This document shows, piece by piece, positions 6,397 to 13,900 of a stretch of DNA of 17,237 nt; positions within the stretch are counted from its first letter, which is position 1; each line of letters begins with the position of its first letter. Origin of the DNA: JAPLCX01 sp964460305 (GTDB lineage: Bacteria; Auribacterota; Tritonobacteria; UBA1439); NCBI GenBank assembly GCA_964460305.1, contig CAYWRA010000057.1, forward strand, positions 1 through 17,237, written 5' to 3'. The translations under genes and the position numbers were made by a program. Below the pieces are notes generated by a model. That model searched no databases, was not told the origin of the DNA, and worked only from the letters and a program-made list of their open reading frames with translations.

Positions 6397-7415
6397 CACC
6401 AATCCTTCTCCACCTCCCCCGGTACGGGGGCGATCTGCGTTTCGATAAAATGGGTGGGGTCGCGCTGTTCCCTCTCGAAAGACTGGATGAGCTCTCTCGC
6501 CTGCCGCTCGGTCAGTTCTTGTTCGTCTTTCTTCGCCGCCTTAGCCGTCTCCGGTCGCGGCTGCTGCCCCTGCTGCTTTTGCTCCTGCTGTTCCCCCCCG
6601 CCCTGTTCCTTCTCTTTCTGTTCCTGTTGCTCCTTCTGCTCCTTTTCTTGCTGTTCCTTTTCCCTCTTTTCCTTCTCCTTCTGCTCGCGCTCCTTCTCTT
6701 CCTTTTCCCGCTGCTCCTTCTCTTTTCTCTCCTCTTCTCTCTTCTGCTCTTCGGTTTTCTGCTCCTGCTGCTTTTCCTGCTCCCCCTGCTCCTTCTTCTC
6801 CTGCTCTTTTTTCTCCTTGTCCTTTTTCTCTTGTTCCTCTTTCTCGCGCTCCTTCTTCCCTTGATCCTTCTGTTCCCGTTCTTTCTTCTGCTGCTCCTTC
6901 TCTTCCTCCTCCTTCTTCTTCTCTTCCTGTTTCTTATCCTCCTGCTTTTTCTGCTCCTCTATTTTTTTGATCTCGCGCTGTGATAACTCCAGATTATACT
7001 TAGCATCCAGATCGCCGGGGTTGAGTTCCAGCGCCTTCACGTAGCACGCTGCGGCCTCCTGGAGCGCCGAGAGATCCGCGCCGGCCTTTCCCGCCCGGAA
7101 CTTGGAGTTGCCTATATTGTAGAATACTTTAGACTGATAGTTCACGTCCTTCGATGCCGCAGATTTCTCGTACAGCTTCAGGGCCTCGGGGAACTTGGAC
7201 TGCTTGTAAAGGGTGTCCCCGATGTTGAAATAGAGCTCCGGCTTCTCGGGCGCCTCCGTCATCGCCTCGGAATATTTCTTCAGCGCATCTTCGTATTCCC
7301 CTTTCCGATAGAGCTCGTTCCCCCGGTCGTTTTTCTTCGCGGCGGAATAGCTCCATCCCAAGCAGGCGAGAGAGAGCAGGGCAAGAATGCCGTATGAAAC
7401 CGTATCTTTTGTCAT
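6396..7415 (-). CDS. batC: BatC-like membrane-anchored TPR protein with very long Glu/Lys/Gln tract
   Basis: A 339-residue protein with an N-terminal membrane helix (about 7-25) and TPR repeats about 30-145 (GNELYRKGEYEDALKKY; LYFNIGDTLYKQSKFPEAL; FYNIGNSKFRAG). Then comes an almost uninterrupted Glu/Lys/Gln tract (about 148-284) likely to form a long charged helix, and a short conserved-looking tail (ARELIQSFEREQ and a final VEKDW). Position after the two VWA genes and before batD matches the TPR gene (BatC) of Bat clusters. BatC tails are often charged, but the length of this tract is striking. TPRs would bind partner proteins of the VWA/BatD assembly. The start ATG lacks an obvious Shine-Dalgarno. 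The tract is encoded by a purine-rich strand, which creates a long leucine-rich frame on the opposite strand that is not a gene. Confidence 0.82.
   Translation of the reverse strand: MTKDTVSYGILALLSLACLGWSYSAAKKNDRGNELYRKGEYEDALKKYSEAMTEAPEKPELYFNIGDTLYKQSKFPEALKLYEKSAASKDVNYQSKVFYNIGNSKFRAGKAGADLSALQEAAACYVKALELNPGDLDAKYNLELSQREIKKIEEQKKQEDKKQEEKKKEEEEKEQQKKEREQKDQGKKEREKEEQEKKDKEKKEQEKKEQGEQEKQQEQKTEEQKREEERKEKEQREKEEKEREQKEKEKREKEQQEKEQKEQQEQKEKEQGGGEQQEQKQQGQQPRPETAKAAKKDEQELTERQARELIQSFEREQRDPTHFIETQIAPVPGEVEKDW
6564..6974 (-). repeat. Low-complexity purine-rich tract inside batC
   Basis: About 410 bp made mostly of GAG, GAA, AAG, AAA and CAG/CAA codons, coding residues about 148-284 as degenerate KEKEQ/EEQEKK units. 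It is imperfect at both DNA and protein level, so it is a drifted repeat rather than a fresh microsatellite. Confidence 0.9.
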
Positions 7416-7437
7416 ACGCGACCCATATTATCTTAAA

Positions 7438-7494
7438 TCCCAAATCCCAAAAATTGGATAAGGTTTCGTCATTTGGATTTTGTCATTTGTCATT
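7438..7494. repeat. Two heptamer arrays straddling the batB stop codon
   Basis: TCCCAAA x2 (7438-7451) is followed by CGTCATT, TGGATTT, TGTCATT, TGTCATT (7467-7494). The second array runs through the stop codon of batB (7483-7485) and supplies its last residues (N-D-K). The repeat has thus spread into, or been co-opted as, the gene's 3' end. Confidence 0.8.
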
Positions 7495-8502
7495 TTCCAC
7501 CATGTTCCTTTTTCGCTCGCTCACCAGCATTTCCATAATAAGCAATAAGAGCGCGATCCCGAGAGGCCATTGGAACCTGTTCTCATAGACCTTCCTCTGA
7601 CGCTCTCCCAGCTCCTTCTTTTCCATCCGGGATATTTTCTCGTTATAGAGATCCACGAGACCGAAGCGCCCCGCCGATGGATAGATATACGCGCCCCCTG
7701 TCAGGAGGGCAATCTGCTCGAGCGTATTTTCAGTAAGCTGGGTCTGGACGACCTTCCCCTCCTTGTCCTTGAGGTAGGCCTTTTTCCCCTCCTCCGTTTC
7801 GATCGGGATGAGCTCGCCCCCCTTGCTCCCGATGCCGATCGAAAAGATCTTAACGCCGAGCTCCTTGGCCTTTTTCGCTGCCTCCTCGACCTTCGCCTCG
7901 TGATCCTCGCCGTCCGAGAGAACGATGAGCGCCCTGTAGTTACGCTCATCCCCCTGGAATATCTTTATCGCCTGCTCGATAGCGCCGCCGATGTCGGTCC
8001 CCCCAAGCGGCGCCACCCCCACCCTGACCACTTTTAGAAACATTTCAACCGCCGAATAGTCCAGCGTCAACGGACAGACGGTGTAGCTCGATCCCGCGAA
8101 GGCGACCAGGGCGACGCGGTCGCCATCGAGCGTATCGAGCAGCTCGCGGACCTCCATCTTCGCGCGATCGAGCCTGTCCGGTTTGACGTCACGCGCGAGC
8201 ATGCTTTTGGATACATCGATGGCAATGACGATGTCGATCCCCTCGCGCGCGACCCGTTGCCAGTGGTAACCCCACTTGGGTTCGGCAAGGGCGATGACGA
8301 TGAACACCACCGCGAAAAACAACGCAGCCGTCTTGAGCCGCCGCCGCCTCGCGCTCATCCCCACGATCAGCGATCCCGCCAATGCCGGCTCGGCGAAGGC
8401 CCCCATCTCCCTCCGCTTCCTGATCCCGGCCCACCTCCAAAAGAGCAGAAGGGCCGCGGCGAGCCAGAGCAGGTAGAAATAGTGTGCGTGTCCCCAGTTC
8501 AT
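7483..8502 (-). CDS. batB: BatB: membrane-anchored von Willebrand factor A domain protein
   Basis: A 339-residue protein: membrane helices about 8-24 and 56-73, a VWA domain about 88-280 and a C-terminal helix about 312-328. The metal-ion-dependent adhesion site is intact: DVSKS (D96, S98, S100), the Thr of GGTDIG, and the Asp of SDGED. VWA domains with this site bind partner proteins through a divalent metal. In Bat systems BatA and BatB are paired VWA proteins facing the periplasm and working with MoxR. The ATG at 8502 is one base after the batA stop, with AGGAGG encoded by the last codons of batA, so the two are translationally coupled. The last codons are made of a TGTCATT repeat. Confidence 0.9.
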   Translation of the reverse strand: MNWGHAHYFYLLWLAAALLLFWRWAGIRKRREMGAFAEPALAGSLIVGMSARRRRLKTAALFFAVVFIVIALAEPKWGYHWQRVAREGIDIVIAIDVSKSMLARDVKPDRLDRAKMEVRELLDTLDGDRVALVAFAGSSYTVCPLTLDYSAVEMFLKVVRVGVAPLGGTDIGGAIEQAIKIFQGDERNYRALIVLSDGEDHEAKVEEAAKKAKELGVKIFSIGIGSKGGELIPIETEEGKKAYLKDKEGKVVQTQLTENTLEQIALLTGGAYIYPSAGRFGLVDLYNEKISRMEKKELGERQRKVYENRFQWPLGIALLLLIMEMLVSERKRNMVENDK

Positions 8503-8503
8503 G

Positions 8504-9502
8504 CTATGGCAACCTCCTGAGGATGGTCTGGCCCACGACGATTTCCGCGAGCAGCAGGAGTAGCGCGGGAATCAAGAAGAAGGGGAAGATCTCACGGTAC
8601 TCCATGTACTTCTCCTCCTCGATCTTCGCCTTCTCCATCTTGTTGATGCGGTCGTATATCTCCTTAAGGGCGCGTTCGTCCTGTGCGCGATAAAACTGTC
8701 CGCCGGTGGCATCCGCCACCTTGCGCAGGCTATCTTCGTCTATGTCCACCGGTATACTCGTCATCGTCACCCGTCCGAACATCTCCACCGGATAGGGCGC
8801 GAGCCCCTTCGTCCCGGCGCCGATCGTGTAGATTTTGATTTTCAGTTGCTTGGCAAGCTTGGCTGCGCCCTCCGGGCTGATCTCCCCGAAATTGTTCATG
8901 CCGTCCGTGAGGAGGATGATGACCTTGCTCTTGGCCTTCAACTCCTTCAGCCGCGCCACACCCGTGATGATCGCCGATCCGATGGCGGTGCCGTCCTCGT
9001 CTCCGCCCCGCGGCACTATCTTCAACCGTTCCACGAGATCGGCAAGTATGTCGTGGTCCATCGTGAGGGGGGCTTGCGTATAGGCATACCGGGCAAAGGC
9101 GACCACGCCGATCCGGTCGTTCTTCCGCTCGGAAATGAATTTCTTCATGACCTCCTTCACCACGTCGAGACGGTTGATTCTCAGGTCGCGCGTCATGTCG
9201 CGGGCATCCATGCTGCTCGACACGTCGATCGCAAGGATAATGTCAATCCCCTCGCTGTACACCTTAGTGTGCGCGATCCCCTTAAGCGGACGCGCGAGGC
9301 CGATCGCCATTAGTGCGATCGCCGCGCAGCGGAGTACGAGGGGGATATACCTCCGTCTCCCGCGGTGCTTGGGGAGAGCCGTCTTCAGCGCCTCGATCGC
9401 CGAGAACTTCACGGTGACCGGCCGCGAATACTTAAGCCTCCAGACCGCGAGGAGCGGAACTAACAGCAGCAGAATCAAGAAAACCGGATCGCGAAATTGC
9501 AT
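8504..9502 (-). CDS. batA: BatA: membrane-anchored von Willebrand factor A domain protein
   Basis: A 332-residue protein in the usual BatA layout: N-terminal helix (about 7-21), second helix about 53-70, a VWA domain about 85-275 and a C-terminal helix near 308-325. The metal site is complete: DVSSS (D93, S95, S97), Thr in GTAIG and Asp in LTDG. The frame extends upstream to a GTG at 9541 with ATGs at 9520 and 9502. I chose 9502 because MQFRDPVFLI is how this family normally begins, and the 9541 end falls in a repeat; no start has a strong Shine-Dalgarno. It pairs with batB directly downstream. The two VWA proteins presumably form the core on which MoxR, BatC and BatD act. Residue counts here are from 9502. 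Confidence 0.88.
   Translation of the reverse strand: MQFRDPVFLILLLLVPLLAVWRLKYSRPVTVKFSAIEALKTALPKHRGRRRYIPLVLRCAAIALMAIGLARPLKGIAHTKVYSEGIDIILAIDVSSSMDARDMTRDLRINRLDVVKEVMKKFISERKNDRIGVVAFARYAYTQAPLTMDHDILADLVERLKIVPRGGDEDGTAIGSAIITGVARLKELKAKSKVIILLTDGMNNFGEISPEGAAKLAKQLKIKIYTIGAGTKGLAPYPVEMFGRVTMTSIPVDIDEDSLRKVADATGGQFYRAQDERALKEIYDRINKMEKAKIEEEKYMEYREIFPFFLIPALLLLLAEIVVGQTILRRLP
8511..8518 (-). promoter_or_regulatory. Ribosome binding site of batB inside the end of batA
   Basis: The minus strand reads AGGAGGTT, 8 nt before the batB ATG, and doubles as the Arg-Arg-Leu codons that close batA. This is a clear translational-coupling arrangement. Confidence 0.8.
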
Positions 9503-9540
9503 ATCAATGTAAAATCCCATATTAACGATGCGCAACCACA

Positions 9541-9736
9541 CCCCGAAGGGGCCCCGTTGGGGGAGAACACAGAGGAATAATCACAGAGGACACAGAGATT
9601 TACTACGGCAAAAACAGTTTCCGGTTTCTGGAATAATCTGTGTGTATCCGTTTTTATGCGTGTTCTTCCGCGGGTACAATTAATCTTGGGTTTATTCCTC
9701 CGTGCTCTTTGTGATCCTTTCTCTGTGCGCTCTGTG
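9541..9736. repeat. Composite intergenic repeat, copy 2
   Basis: It begins with a GC-rich palindrome-like pair, CCCCGAAGGGG and CCCCGTTGGGG (9541-9562), built like the one at 4096-4117. CACAGAGGACACAGAGA (9582-9598) faces an inverted partner, TCTCTGTGCGCTCTGTG (9720-9736), with 15 of 17 positions pairing. ACGGCAAAAACAGT (9605-9618) matches 4021-4034 exactly. The element occupies nearly all the space between batA and the upstream BatD-like gene. Confidence 0.75.
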
Positions 9737-9743
9737 GTTTTAT

Positions 9744-10691
9744 CTAGTGTACAGGGGCCGCAGGCGCCGTCTCGTCGACGAACCGCTTCGCCGCGGCGTA
9801 CACGCCGTCGATCTCCTCGGCGGTGGGGCCGTAGCGGGCGAACTTCACCATGTCGCACTGATCCAGAAAATCTCCAACCAGGGTGCGGGCCCGCGGATCG
9901 AGAAGCCCGGAAGCGCCCGCCTCCGAGAGAAACTCCTCGGTGGTCCGATCGGGCGCCTTAAGGCTGAAGCGCCGCTCTATGTACCGGCGCACGATGTCGG
10001 AAATTCTTATGTAATACTCCTTCACGCGCCCTTTTGCGATGAGGTCCATGGCGCGGAGCCGCTCCAGTTCGTCATAAGCTATACGCTGCGGGGACCTGGG
10101 CGGCGGGGGTGCGAGTTCCCTCTTTCGCCTGATGCGCCTGAACGCGAAGATCGCGAGGGCGGCGACGGCCATACCAATGCAGAGCCACACAATCATCGCG
10201 ACGGGAACGTACGTCAACGTGAGGGGCGGCTTGATGTCCTTGATGTCTTTGGCATCTTTATCGAGAACGCTTTCGGATACGACGGCGATGGGACCGGCGT
10301 CGAGCTCCGCAACCTTCCCCTCCTGCCCCCTCAGGACAACCGAGAGGGGGGGTATGGATTTCACGCCTGTCTCGTAAAGATTGAGCTCGTAGCGGTGGGA
10401 GATTTCCTCGCATCCGTCCTTTCGCGTGATAGCGGGCAGAGGGCCGAGGTCCCTTATCTGGAATTCGCCTAAGGTTCGGCCGAACACGGGGAGAGTAGCA
10501 GTGACGCCTTTAGGAACGACTACGCGGAGGGTGTAGAGTATCCTGTCGCCCACCGTCACTCTCGTGGGATTCGCGGAGGCCGCGATGCTAGCGCCGTCCG
10601 GGAACCAGCCGGCGGGCCACACCTCGGCAGCGGAGGCGCACAGAACCCCGGCCGAAACAATCATGTATGCGCCAAGCAAAAACCGTCTCAT
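9744..10691 (-). CDS. Short BatD-like membrane protein (second of three)
   Basis: A 315-residue protein: signal peptide (1-22, ASAAE cleavage), beta-rich extracytoplasmic domain about 35-140 (PTRVTVGDRILYTLRV; YELNLYETGVKSIPPL), a charged linker with KDAKDIKDIK (145-154), a membrane helix about 162-184, then a basic cytosolic tail. The tail has YDELERLRAMDLIAKGRVKE and CDMVKFA (279-285), matching the tail of full-length BatD at 581-587. It sits just upstream of batA, where Bat clusters often encode a small protein of this plan. I infer that it is a membrane partner of the VWA proteins; a specific activity is not known. It is separated from batA by a 241-bp repeat element and from the parvulin gene by 153 bp. 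Confidence 0.75.
   Translation of the reverse strand: MRRFLLGAYMIVSAGVLCASAAEVWPAGWFPDGASIAASANPTRVTVGDRILYTLRVVVPKGVTATLPVFGRTLGEFQIRDLGPLPAITRKDGCEEISHRYELNLYETGVKSIPPLSVVLRGQEGKVAELDAGPIAVVSESVLDKDAKDIKDIKPPLTLTYVPVAMIVWLCIGMAVAALAIFAFRRIRRKRELAPPPPRSPQRIAYDELERLRAMDLIAKGRVKEYYIRISDIVRRYIERRFSLKAPDRTTEEFLSEAGASGLLDPRARTLVGDFLDQCDMVKFARYGPTAEEIDGVYAAAKRFVDETAPAAPVH
10231..10257 (-). repeat. Nonamer repeat inside the BatD-like gene
   Basis: On the plus strand TTGATGTCC, TTGATGTCT, TTGGCATCT repeat in exact 9-bp phase, coding the KDAKDIKDI linker right before the membrane helix. Being a multiple of three, it keeps the frame. Confidence 0.7.
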
Positions 10692-10742
10692 GTCATAACG
10701 CGCCCCGCCCGGACCAACACAAAGAGAACGGATGGCACGGCA

Positions 10743-10814
10743 ATTCCTATTCTCACAAAGAGTAAAAGAGTATAAGAGTTTATGCTCTTCTCTTTCTCTC
10801 TTTTACTCTTTGTG
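10743..10814. repeat. Dispersed inverted repeat, copy B
   Basis: Arms CACAAAGAGTAAAAGAG (10754-10770) and its exact complement (10798-10814), 17 bp each, with a 27-nt loop holding a smaller AAGAG/CTCTT pair. The left flank and arm (10743-10778) match copy A (611-646) at all but two positions. It starts 30 nt past the stop of the parvulin gene, a placement like that of copy A. Confidence 0.85.
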
Positions 10815-10844
10815 GAAAATCATCCCTCAGCGGGACGTCGCATC

Positions 10845-11858
10845 CTATTTTTTCAGGGGAGATTCCATCTGCATGGGCTGCATGGAGTTCCCCTCGGCTG
10901 GCGACGATTCCTCGGTAGCGACGATTTTATTTTCGTACACCTCGGCGCCGCTCTGCTTTTTCAACTTGTCCATGTAATTCTGCCAGGCTTCACGCTGTTT
11001 TCTGCTCTTGGCCATGCGCTCCAGCCAGGGCTTTGTCTCTTCCAACGGTTTTTTCGTCTCGGGAACGACCTCGGTGGCCTTGAGGATGCGGATATCCTCC
11101 TTCCCCGTGATCAGGTCGCTGATCGCCCCATCCTTCTTCAATGCCATGGCGGCGGCATAGGCCTCGGGCGGGAGCAGTTTTTTGTTTGCGTAACCGATGT
11201 CCCCTCCCTTTGCGGCACTCGCCTTGTCGAACGAGTATTTTTTAGCGAGGGCGGCAAAGTCTTCCCCCTTCCTCGCCCTTGCAAGAATATCCTGAGCGTC
11301 TTTTTTCACCGCTGCGATATCTTTCTCCGACGCATTTTTATCCAAGGCGAAAACGATCTGGCTCACCTTCACCTTTTTGGGAACCTTGAAGCGATCGCCC
11401 TGCGCATTGTATTCGGCCTTGATCTCCTTATCGCTCACCTTCACGTCTTCCAGAATTTTCTCCCTCAACCTGGTAGCCACCAGCCTTTTTCTGTACTCCT
11501 CAAGTCGATCCAACGTCACCTGGTCCTTATCCATCCCCTCCTTCATGGCTTCCTGGTACACCATCTCCAGCTCCACCAGCGAGTTGAGAAGCTCCTTTTT
11601 CGCCGTCGAGGACTGGAACCGCGTCTTCCTCATGGACATGGAGTTGATTTTGTCTTCAAGCATCGTATCGGTGATCACCGTCTTACCCACCCGCGCCAGG
11701 ACCTCGCCCTTCGTCGCAGCCCCCTCCGCCTGAAGCGGGGCCTTCGTCCCTTCCGCCGCGGGCTGCGTCTTCCCCGACGCCGTACTCGAGGGCGCCGATG
11801 CGCACCCACACAAACACGCAACCCCGCCAACCATCGCCATCAACCAAACCCTCTTCAT
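10845..11858 (-). CDS. Parvulin/SurA-like peptidyl-prolyl isomerase-family lipoprotein
   Basis: A 337-residue probable lipoprotein: signal peptide with LCGC at 16-19, so Cys19 would be lipidated. Ser/Ala-rich linker to about 50, SurA/PrsA-like N-terminal helical region about 50-155, parvulin domain about 162-263 (KVSQIVF; GGDIGYANK; EDIRILKATEV), then a charged helical tail. Such proteins fold exported polypeptides at the membrane surface. Parvulins usually read (A/S)-x-H-I-L at the domain start and H-I-I near its end; here these positions are Gln167 and Arg257, so isomerase activity may be lost while chaperone binding remains. A strong AGGAGG (11863-11868) supports the ATG. Its place between DUF58 and the BatD-like gene is unusual for a Bat cluster and suggests that it helps fold Bat components or their clients. 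Confidence 0.83.
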   Translation of the reverse strand: MKRVWLMAMVGGVACLCGCASAPSSTASGKTQPAAEGTKAPLQAEGAATKGEVLARVGKTVITDTMLEDKINSMSMRKTRFQSSTAKKELLNSLVELEMVYQEAMKEGMDKDQVTLDRLEEYRKRLVATRLREKILEDVKVSDKEIKAEYNAQGDRFKVPKKVKVSQIVFALDKNASEKDIAAVKKDAQDILARARKGEDFAALAKKYSFDKASAAKGGDIGYANKKLLPPEAYAAAMALKKDGAISDLITGKEDIRILKATEVVPETKKPLEETKPWLERMAKSRKQREAWQNYMDKLKKQSGAEVYENKIVATEESSPAEGNSMQPMQMESPLKK

Positions 11859-11959
11859 GCTCCCTCCTCTCTGATTCCCATTGTCTGTTTAACCTTCGTC
11901 CCGTTTCATCCTAACGTACGGATCCCGCACCGCCATCTACCTGCTCCGCTTCCCCTCCG

Positions 11960-12841
11960 TCACACTGCCATCCTCCTTTCTCTCGACTTGAAAAAGCTCA
12001 ACAGCGCCCCCATGTACGGCTCTGCGGTATTCACTTTGATACAGTCGATCCCATGGGTTTTAAAAAAATCGCAGTACACCGCCTCTTCCTTCCTCGCGAT
12101 TCTGGCGAATGCCTCCCTCACGCCCCGGTCCCGCGTGTCCACCGAGATCGTCTCGCCGCTCTCCGGGTCTTCGAGCTCCATGATCCCCACGGCCGGCAGG
12201 TCCCTCTCGCGGGGATCGCTCACGGCGACCGCGATCAGGTCATGCCGCTTTGCGGCGATGCTGATCGGACGCTCATAGCCCGCTGCAAGGAAATCAGAAA
12301 CGAGGAAACTCACGGTCTGCCGCGTGGTGACTCGGCTAAGGAACTCCACGGCCGCCGAGATATCCGTTCCCTTGCCCTCCGGCCGGAAGTAAAGCAATTC
12401 ACGTATCACGCGGAGCACGTGCGTGATCCCCTTGGCGGGGGGGATGTACTTCTCGATCCGGTCGGTGAAGAGGATGAGGCCGATCTTGTCATTATTGTTC
12501 GTCGCGGCGAATGCGAGGACCGCGCAGAGCTCTGCTATGAGTTCCGCTTTCAGCCGCCCGACGGTGCCGAAGGCGCCAGAGGCGCTGATGTCGGCGAGTA
12601 TCATCACGGTGAGCTCGCGCTCTTCCTTGAACAGCTTGATGTATGGATGCCCGGTCCTCGCAGTAACGTTCCAGTCGATGGTCCTCACGTCATCGCCGAC
12701 CTGGTACTCCCGCACCTCCTCGAACTCCATGCCGCGGCCCTTGAAGACACTATGGTATTCGCCCGCGAAAACGTCCTGCACCACGCGGGTGGTGTAAATC
12801 TGTATCCGCCTGATTTTTTTAAGTATCTCTTTGGGAATCAA
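11960..12841 (-). CDS. DUF58 protein of MoxR/Bat system
   Basis: A 293-residue soluble protein that begins MIPKEILKKIRRIQI and holds the DUF58 signature GRGMEFEEVREYQVGDD followed by RTIDWNVTAR (36-62). The second half has a VWA-like fold with DISAS (D84, S86, S88) and VSDF (181-184), so a metal site is plausible. DUF58 proteins are nearly always encoded next to MoxR and membrane VWA proteins and are thought to link them. The TTG start at 12841 fits the family's usual N-terminus and has AGGCGG (12848-12853) 6 nt upstream. The 45-bp gap from moxR is mostly a heptamer array (12861-12884). Confidence 0.9.
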   Translation of the reverse strand: MIPKEILKKIRRIQIYTTRVVQDVFAGEYHSVFKGRGMEFEEVREYQVGDDVRTIDWNVTARTGHPYIKLFKEERELTVMILADISASGAFGTVGRLKAELIAELCAVLAFAATNNNDKIGLILFTDRIEKYIPPAKGITHVLRVIRELLYFRPEGKGTDISAAVEFLSRVTTRQTVSFLVSDFLAAGYERPISIAAKRHDLIAVAVSDPRERDLPAVGIMELEDPESGETISVDTRDRGVREAFARIARKEEAVYCDFFKTHGIDCIKVNTAEPYMGALLSFFKSRERRMAV

Positions 12842-12847
12842 GTCGTA

Positions 12848-12853
12848 CCGCCT
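12848..12853 (-). promoter_or_regulatory. Ribosome binding site supporting the TTG start of the DUF58 gene
   Basis: The minus strand reads AGGCGG, 6 nt before TTG at 12841. No in-frame ATG lies nearby, and the family's N-terminus begins here. Confidence 0.6.
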
Positions 12854-12860
12854 ATTGGGG

Positions 12861-12884
12861 TTTGGGATTTGGGATTTGGGATTT
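12861..12884. repeat. Tandem heptamer array, TTTGGGA x3
   Basis: Three exact TTTGGGA units plus TTT, preceded by a partial unit. It is the complement of the TCCCAAA unit at 3965-3992 and 7438-7451. It lies between the moxR stop (12887) and the DUF58 ribosome binding site, so it is transcribed inside the operon. Confidence 0.9.
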
Positions 12885-12886
12885 CA

Positions 12887-13876
12887 TTAAGGTACTTCCA
12901 CATTATCAAACACCTTCTGTATGAGGTCCTCGCTCGTCATCTCCTCCGCCTCCGCTTCATAACTCACGATCACCCTGTGCCGCAGCACGTCCATCCCGAT
13001 GGACTTCACGTCCTGGGGAGTGACGAATCCACGCCCCTTCAGGAAGGCGTACGCCTTTGAGGCGAGGGTCAGGAATATCGACGCCCTCGGCGACGCCCCG
13101 TATCGGATATAGGGGCCGATCTCCAGCTTAAAGGCCTTCGGATCTCGAGTGGCGAACACGATGTTCACGATGTAATCCTTGATTTTATCATCGATGTATA
13201 CGTCGTTGACGATGGCGCGGAGCCTGAGGACCTCATCCGCGCCGATCACCTGCGACGCCTTAGGCTGGACGCCCACCACCGCCATGCGCTCCAGGATCTC
13301 CCGCTCCTCTTTCTTGTTCGGATATTCTATCTTCACCTTGAGCATGAAGCGATCGATCTGGGCCTCGGGCAACGGGTAGGTACCCACCAGCTCGATCGGG
13401 TTCTGCGTAGCAAGGACAAGGAACGGTTCCTCAAGCCTGTGGGTCTCTTTCCCGATGGAAACCTGCTTCTCCTGCATCGCCTCAAGGAGCGCGCTCTGGA
13501 CCTTGGCCGGCGCCCTGTTGATCTCATCGGCGAGAATGAGGTTCGCGAATATCGGCCCCAATTTCGTGGTGAAATCCCCCGTCTTTGGGTTATAGACCAG
13601 CGTGCCGATCAGGTCCGCCGGGAGGAGATCCGGAGTGAACTGTATCCTCTGATACTTCGTCGCGATCACCTGCGCCAACGTCTTGACGGAGAGGGTCTTC
13701 GCCAGTCCCGGCACCCCCTCGAGAAGAATATGCCCATCCGCCAAGAGCCCCACCATCAATCGCTCCACCATATATTTCTGCCCTACGATCACCTTGTCGA
13801 TCTCGTTCACGATCTTCTCGATGACGCCGCTCTCCTGCCTCACCTTCTCGTTGATCGCCTGCACGCCCTGTTGCAT
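12887..13876 (-). CDS. moxR: MoxR family AAA+ ATPase
   Basis: A 329-residue cytosolic ATPase of the MoxR group. Walker A is GVPGLAKT (54-61), Walker B LILADE (113-118), sensor 1 ATQNP (156-160), and GASPRA (260-265) carries the conserved arginine region; length is normal for the family. MoxR proteins use ATP to remodel VWA-domain partners, here most likely DUF58, BatA and BatB. The frame is open 20 codons further up to 13936, but the ATG at 13876 follows AAGGGGGT (13882-13889) at 5 nt and gives the normal N-terminus, so I use it. The upstream extension is repeat DNA. It leads the core Bat order and is preceded by the short BatD-like gene across a 124-bp hairpin-rich gap. Confidence 0.95.
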   Translation of the reverse strand: MQQGVQAINEKVRQESGVIEKIVNEIDKVIVGQKYMVERLMVGLLADGHILLEGVPGLAKTLSVKTLAQVIATKYQRIQFTPDLLPADLIGTLVYNPKTGDFTTKLGPIFANLILADEINRAPAKVQSALLEAMQEKQVSIGKETHRLEEPFLVLATQNPIELVGTYPLPEAQIDRFMLKVKIEYPNKKEEREILERMAVVGVQPKASQVIGADEVLRLRAIVNDVYIDDKIKDYIVNIVFATRDPKAFKLEIGPYIRYGASPRASIFLTLASKAYAFLKGRGFVTPQDVKSIGMDVLRHRVIVSYEAEAEEMTSEDLIQKVFDNVEVP

Positions 13877-13881
13877 TTTCG

Positions 13882-13889
13882 ACCCCCTT
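13882..13889 (-). promoter_or_regulatory. Ribosome binding site that decides the moxR start
   Basis: The minus strand reads AAGGGGGT, 5 nt before the ATG at 13876. The longer open frame to 13936 would start inside repeats and lacks a comparable site. Confidence 0.7.
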
Positions 13890-13900
13890 AGTGGAAATCC

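Noticed and set aside
6450..6983. 177-codon leucine-rich plus-strand frame resembling a membrane protein
   Set aside because: It is the complement of the Glu/Lys/Gln tract of batC (CTC/CTT opposite GAG/AAG) and has no independent support.
9503..9541. Upstream extension of batA to a GTG at 9541
   Set aside because: It runs into the composite repeat and delays the family's usual N-terminus; the ATG at 9520 remains possible.
623..10814. Classical intrinsic terminators at the inverted repeats
   Set aside because: None has a GC-rich stem followed by a T-run in the direction of transcription.
10782..12278. 498-codon plus-strand frame
   Set aside because: It crosses the antisense of the parvulin gene, a gap and part of the DUF58 gene, which no real gene would mirror.
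12053..13060. 335-codon plus-strand frame
   Set aside because: Antisense to the DUF58 gene and the end of moxR, both with clear family motifs.
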